Positions 59,967 to 64,000 of a stretch of 64,000 nt of DNA are shown piece after piece. The stretch is from Hermatobates lingyangjiaoensis (lineage: Eukaryota > Arthropoda > Insecta > Hemiptera > Hermatobatidae). The position numbers and the translations under genes were made by a program. The notes beneath the pieces are model-generated. The model did no database searches and had not been told where the DNA came from. It worked only from the letters and a program-made list of their open reading frames with translations. Position 1 is the stretch's first letter, and every line of letters begins with the position of its first letter. The stretch covers positions 2,294,001-2,358,000 of the forward strand of contig JAPFBL010000001.1 in NCBI GenBank assembly GCA_026182355.1. The letters run 5' to 3'.

Positions 59967-60443
59967 AAAAATCTGACCATATCTTGTTGAAACTTGCTTC
60001 TTATTAAGTTTTTCAAGTTTTCTAAATAGAGTTCTTGTCACTATATCCACAGTATACAATATTCTTCCGATAGTCGACATGTTACATGAGTCCATGTTTT
60101 TGCTGCCCTCAGCCATTATCAAGACATAAATGAGTTTTGAAATAATTTGTTCCTTTATATAAGAAAAGTAAAATTCGTTGAGAAGGTTGGGGGATTAAAG
60201 TTAACTTTAATCCCTCAACCTTCTCAACGAATTTTACTTTTCTTATATAAAGGAACAAATTATTTCAAAACTCATTTATGTCTTGATAATGGCTGAGGAC
60301 AGCAAAAACATGGACTCATGTAACATGTCGACTATCGGAAGAATATTGTATACTGTGGATATAGTGACAAGAACTCTATTTAGAAAACTTGAAAAACTTA
60401 ATAAGAAGCAAGTTTCAGCAAGATATGGTCAGATTTTTAACAA
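59962..60443. pseudogene. Spacer-less palindrome (about 482 bp) of PLE N-terminal ORF fragments
   Basis: Symmetrical about 60202/60203 (GGGATTAAAGTTAACTTTAA at the centre), with few mismatches over about 240 bp per arm. The plus arm encodes, from ATG 60289, MAEDSKNMDSCNMSTIGRIL, continuing TVDIVTRTLFRKLEKLNKKQ to NNVCL and a TAG at 60454-60456. After further stops DLLPKFTNIY-like text precedes (TA)n at 60480. The minus arm (60122 downwards) encodes nearly the same peptide. The LRKLEKL.KKQ...YG...N.CL order is that of PLE ORF starts. The two arms differ at coding positions (for example Ala/Thr), so this is not a simple mirror of one read. Confidence 0.82.
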
Positions 60444-60479
60444 TGTATGTTTATAGGATTGACTGCTACCAAAATTTAC

Positions 60480-60503
60480 AAATATATATATATATATATA
60501 TAT
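60480..60503. repeat. (TA)n microsatellite
   Basis: About 24 bp of TA directly following the FTNIY codons of the PLE fragment. Confidence 0.95.
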
Positions 60504-60716
60504 CAATGATCAAACCACAATATGAAATAGGAAAACAAGACCAACATCTTTCAACCGTAACAAGCGGTCTTCGTTAGAGTCAGAAACCCAACTGACTCTG
60601 ACGAAAACCCCTTGTTACGGTTAAAAGATCTTAGTCTTATTTTCCCCTTGTCTTATTGTGGTTTGACCATTGATTGTTATTTCACGTGTTTATGTGAAAC
60701 TTTTTATAGTGTATTG
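60504..60716. mobile_element. Head-to-head copy of the hammerhead-like unit (diverged)
   Basis: 60504-60577 (CAATGATCAAACCACAATAT...) and about 60597-60674 are imperfect reverse complements around GAGTCAGAAACCCAACTGACTC. The right arm continues into TGATTGTTATTTCACGTGTT and TATGTGAAAC. Core words are CTGACGA and AAAA (GAAA lost) in the right arm. More diverged than the 42.7-kb copy. Confidence 0.75.
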
Positions 60717-62619
60717 AATTCAATTTTATCATATATTAAAGTTTTTTTTATATTTATGTTGTTACTATTTTCTTTTGTTTCTTCTTCTTCTTCAATTATT
60801 CTTAGTACTTTTTTGGTTTTCGTTGTGGTCATAGGGCACATATTTTGAAAATCAGCTCAGTTGGCTTTCGCCTTCTCACCCTCCACATCCTTCTTGTTGT
60901 CATTGACTTCTGTCAATGGTCTGACCTGTGTTTTGACTACAAGCGTTATGAGTCAATTACAAGTCATCAATTTTACTATTTATTACAAAACTGATCTTTT
61001 CCTTTATTGAAGAAATCTAATTTTTTCTGTTAATACTGCCATCCGTTTCATAACAGAACCAATATTTCAATACTCCAGAGATAGCCGTTTAGGTAGCCAA
61101 TGTTGTCTGAAAGCACTTTCTGGCTAAAAAAAAGTGACTTTCACATAATGTAATAGATCGAAAATACAATAGAGCATACCAACCCAATGGGGGCCTAATT
61201 TTCGGTAAAATTAGAATTTGACCTTCAAACAGGGTCTTATAGGGGGGTCAAACACACATACATACATACATAGGTAAACAGATATTGTAAAAAACTTCAA
61301 AAATAGTTTTTTAGATCTCGAATATAAAAATCTGTTAAAATCACGAGCAATACATTTTTATATCATGATCACTATTCTTAAAATTTTGTTAGCAACCATT
61401 AAAACTGAATAAATTATATCACTTTTTAAAACCTGCATGAATAGTTCAACTGAATTGTTTCAAATACTCTAATGAAAATAAACGTTTACTTTGTTCAAAA
61501 CAAGTTTTGAATAGCATCACAGCAGAAATATCCTTCGCCATAGACCACATTTCTTCTTTTTTTTAAATATTCATAAAAATGTCCTAAAGATATTATTTGT
61601 GTCTTTACAACCAACATTATTTTGATTTTAGTACAGTCATACATGTGTAAAGCGTGGCTTCTTCGTCAACCAGCACCTATTTTAGTAATACAGATTCTTA
61701 AATATTACTATACACACACATAGGTATGTTAGAGTTTAGATCTTTAATATCTACCTGATATCATACTATTAAAAAGGTTTGGTCATATGCTGAACTATAA
61801 AAACCAAGACTTCATCCTGAGAATTTAAAAAAGGGATTCAGGGGGACTTCAAAAGGTTTAATGCTGTGAAAATCTTATAATCGACATTTCTATCTATTTT
61901 CACTGTCTGAAATAACGGAAAAGCAAACTTTTAATCTCACAAGCAGGACTTTATTCATCGTCATCAAACTGTCTTATACTGCATTACTAGGTCCACCCTA
62001 CCCTAATTCTCCCCACGTCAAACTGATCTATATTAAATGTTAAATTAAAAAATCAAAAGTTTCTCCATAAATCTGATCGAGAAATAATAAGCATAAGAAT
62101 GATCAGGTACAGTTATTAAAATTCATATTAGTTGAAATATAAGATTAAAAAAGGATGCTTTAAATTTTTGAAAGATACAATAAAGTTTAAAACTTGGGAC
62201 TCAAAATACGTTTTTCATAGTATATTCTTCTTAGCCTATTTTAACTAGCCGTAATATGATACAAAAACAATGTAAAAAGAAATGTATACTACTATTATAC
62301 TCGTATTATTGATAAATTTCCAAGGTTTTGGTCAGATTATACAAGTTTAGATATTAGCGTTAACATAATTGAGATGTAATATATTACATAATGTTACTTA
62401 TTTTGCTCAAACCAGTTTTAGATGATTTACACAAAAAGTGTCTAAATATTTAAAATTATGCATACAAAGTAGAAATTATTCTGTGACTGTATAAAATAAT
62501 TATAATTAAGGTAATAAAGACAGAATTGATCATTCTAAATAAGGATATTGGACCAGCAGTTTAGTGGAATATACAATTTTTTATTACTTACTGGAAGTTT
62601 GAATGACTTTGATTCGGGG
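60717..62619. other. AT-rich intergenic DNA
   Basis: Small GC-richer patch at 60860-60950; minus translation there ends VEGEKAKAN-stop, too short to assign. (CATA)n lies near 61250-61271. Nothing else recognised. Confidence 0.5.
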
Positions 62620-63040
62620 CCATAAAATTTTTTATTCGAAGCGTTTCGTGAGAATTACGAAAGTAATTAACAGTTTCTTGTTTGAAATTAGAGGCGAACA
62701 AGGCGGTTGGCCGAGCGATTGCCGATTAGAGGTCCGACTATCACAAATAGAGGTGGTTAGCACTTAATCGTGATAATAATTTCGTGAAGATAATTACACG
62801 ACTCGAGTTGTTTCAGTGCTGGGTCCGAGTGGGGATATAGTTGTATGACGTCCTGTTAGCCGTAATTATACCAAATTAAGGGCACACAATTACTGTGGGA
62901 GGACACCGGGCGGAGTCACCGTTGAAGCCAACTTCTATCTTGATAAGCACCAGTATGTCTCTCTGACTTAATTACCGCTTGACGGCCTGCCGTCACAGTC
63001 GGCCGATCTCTTGTCGCTTCCTTATGAAGATTTTAGTTCT
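62620..63040. promoter_or_regulatory. Candidate enhancer rich in homeodomain-type sites
   Basis: About 400 bp of mixed-composition DNA with AAAGTAATTAACAG, GCACTTAATCGTG, GATAATTACACG, GCCGTAATTATACC, ACAATTACTG and GACTTAATTACCGC interleaved with GC-rich words (GGCGGTTGGCCGAGCG, ACCGGGCGGAGTCACCG, CGGCCTGCCGTCACAG). The regular recurrence of TAATTA/TTAATC words in an otherwise complex sequence, with no open frame, is the strongest enhancer-like signature in the window. Confidence 0.5.
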
Positions 63041-64000
63041 CTCAAATTGATAAAACTCCAACAGTTTTATGTCAAAATTATGTTACTACATGCAACAAAG
63101 AACATTTTTTATTTATTTGTCTTAATTTAAGAAATTTAAGCAAATGTGATTCAAAATTTACAAACAAATGTAATTAGTATTGAAGAATATCAAAATAATT
63201 TATAACAAAGGTGATCATAATTATTTTTTATCAAACTAGCATTACTTTGATAAAGTTTCATAAGCACTAGAAAATTATTTGTCCTTAATATTTGAGTAAG
63301 GATATTTTTAACAGTTCCTGATAAACAGTACGATTATGAAAAACGAAACATTAAATTCGAACTAAACATAAAAATTAGTAATATTTAACATAATTTTCAA
63401 CAACAAACTGAAACAGACAACCTGAAAACTTTTTACATTATTGTTATAATATTATAATACTGTTAATAATATCAGCACTACAGTAAACTGCAGATGATTT
63501 CTTTTCTCTTATCTCATGAAAATCAGTATAATATGAGTGCTTTGTCTGATCTTCAAGCCGCTTAAATGTCCTCCGAAAAACAAAGAAACTAAATGCTAAT
63601 ACGAAACTCATATCACCAACCGTGATAATGATCTTATATACCTTGAAAGAGGTTTAATTATTGTTTCTTCTGATAAAAATATAATTTTACATTGTCTTCT
63701 TAAAACTCATTTAAATGTATCGATAACAGAAGCATCCTGAGGATATTATGGTTATGAGTGTCACGAGGTATGACAGTCATTTTTATTTGAGAGCTGAAAA
63801 AAACAAGAAAACTCCTGGAAGAACTTCGGAACTGTTTAAAGTACCTACTAGAACATGACAAAGAGTGAATACAGATATTTCAAATAGCCATCATTAGGTA
63901 ATCTAATTATTTTTTATTCATATAGGTACTTCACACAACTTGAAACTCTTAAAACTTAAAAATTGTTAAATAATCCAATAATAAAATCAGTTTTTTCCAG
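63041..64000. other. AT-rich intergenic DNA, nothing recognised
   Basis: No gene, RNA or repeat family identified up to the window edge. Confidence 0.55.

Overview
This is eukaryotic nuclear DNA, AT-rich and full of (TA)n tracts, microsatellites and retroelement debris. The only recognisable host gene is the 3' half of an Iroquois (Irx/mirr-type) TALE homeobox gene on the + strand at the left edge. The homeodomain exon (736-1034) is spliced in frame to a terminal exon (5280-5668) carrying the Iroquois motif KPRIWSLADMA and a short alanine run. The homeodomain matches the arthropod/vertebrate Iroquois type. A chelicerate source (AT-rich genome, many Penelope-like elements, very slowly changing homeodomain) is a tentative guess only.

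From about 5.7 kb to 64 kb I see no convincing host gene. The stretch looks like a regulatory desert downstream of an Iroquois gene: long featureless AT-rich DNA with GC-richer islands of 100-600 bp (about 2.4, 4.5, 6.4, 22.4, 28.5, 36.6, 39.5, 42.0, 44.9, 48.7, 51.9, 52.7-53.1, 54.0, 57.6 and 62.6-63.0 kb). Several carry runs of TAATTA-, TGATTGAT-, ATTTGCAT- or E-box-like words. Two islands (51.86 and 52.74 kb) are diverged copies of one another with identical internal spacing, which is the best internal evidence that such islands are under constraint.

The second theme is a family of Penelope-like retroelements (PLEs) and short units derived from them. A GIY-YIG endonuclease fragment lies on the minus strand at 54.9-55.6 kb. 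N-terminal ORF fragments lie at 46.7-47.0, 58.3-58.7 and 60.0-60.5 kb. Short units carrying a hammerhead-ribozyme-like core (CTGANGA, hairpin, GAAA) recur at about 1.6, 1.95, 24.0, 42.8, 46.8, 47.1, 54.8, 58.2, 59.1 and 59.5-59.7 kb, with related units lacking a complete core at 28.4 and 60.5 kb. Many occur as head-to-head inverted dimers embedded in (TA)n tracts, including a palindrome of about 482 bp without spacer at 60.2 kb and a 117-bp insertion with a perfect 12-bp target duplication at 28.3 kb. This is the most unusual system in the window.

Other mobile DNA: a 339-bp non-autonomous hAT element with perfect 8-bp target duplication (49.8-50.2 kb) and a 313-bp tRNA-derived SINE (51.05-51.37 kb). 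An 87-bp minisatellite (19.1-21.0 kb) stays open in a reading frame on both strands only because its unit is a multiple of three. Part of it (19.6-20.7 kb) looks like a corrupted assembly consensus. Two patches of decayed coding sequence of unknown origin lie near 32.2 and 38.8 kb.
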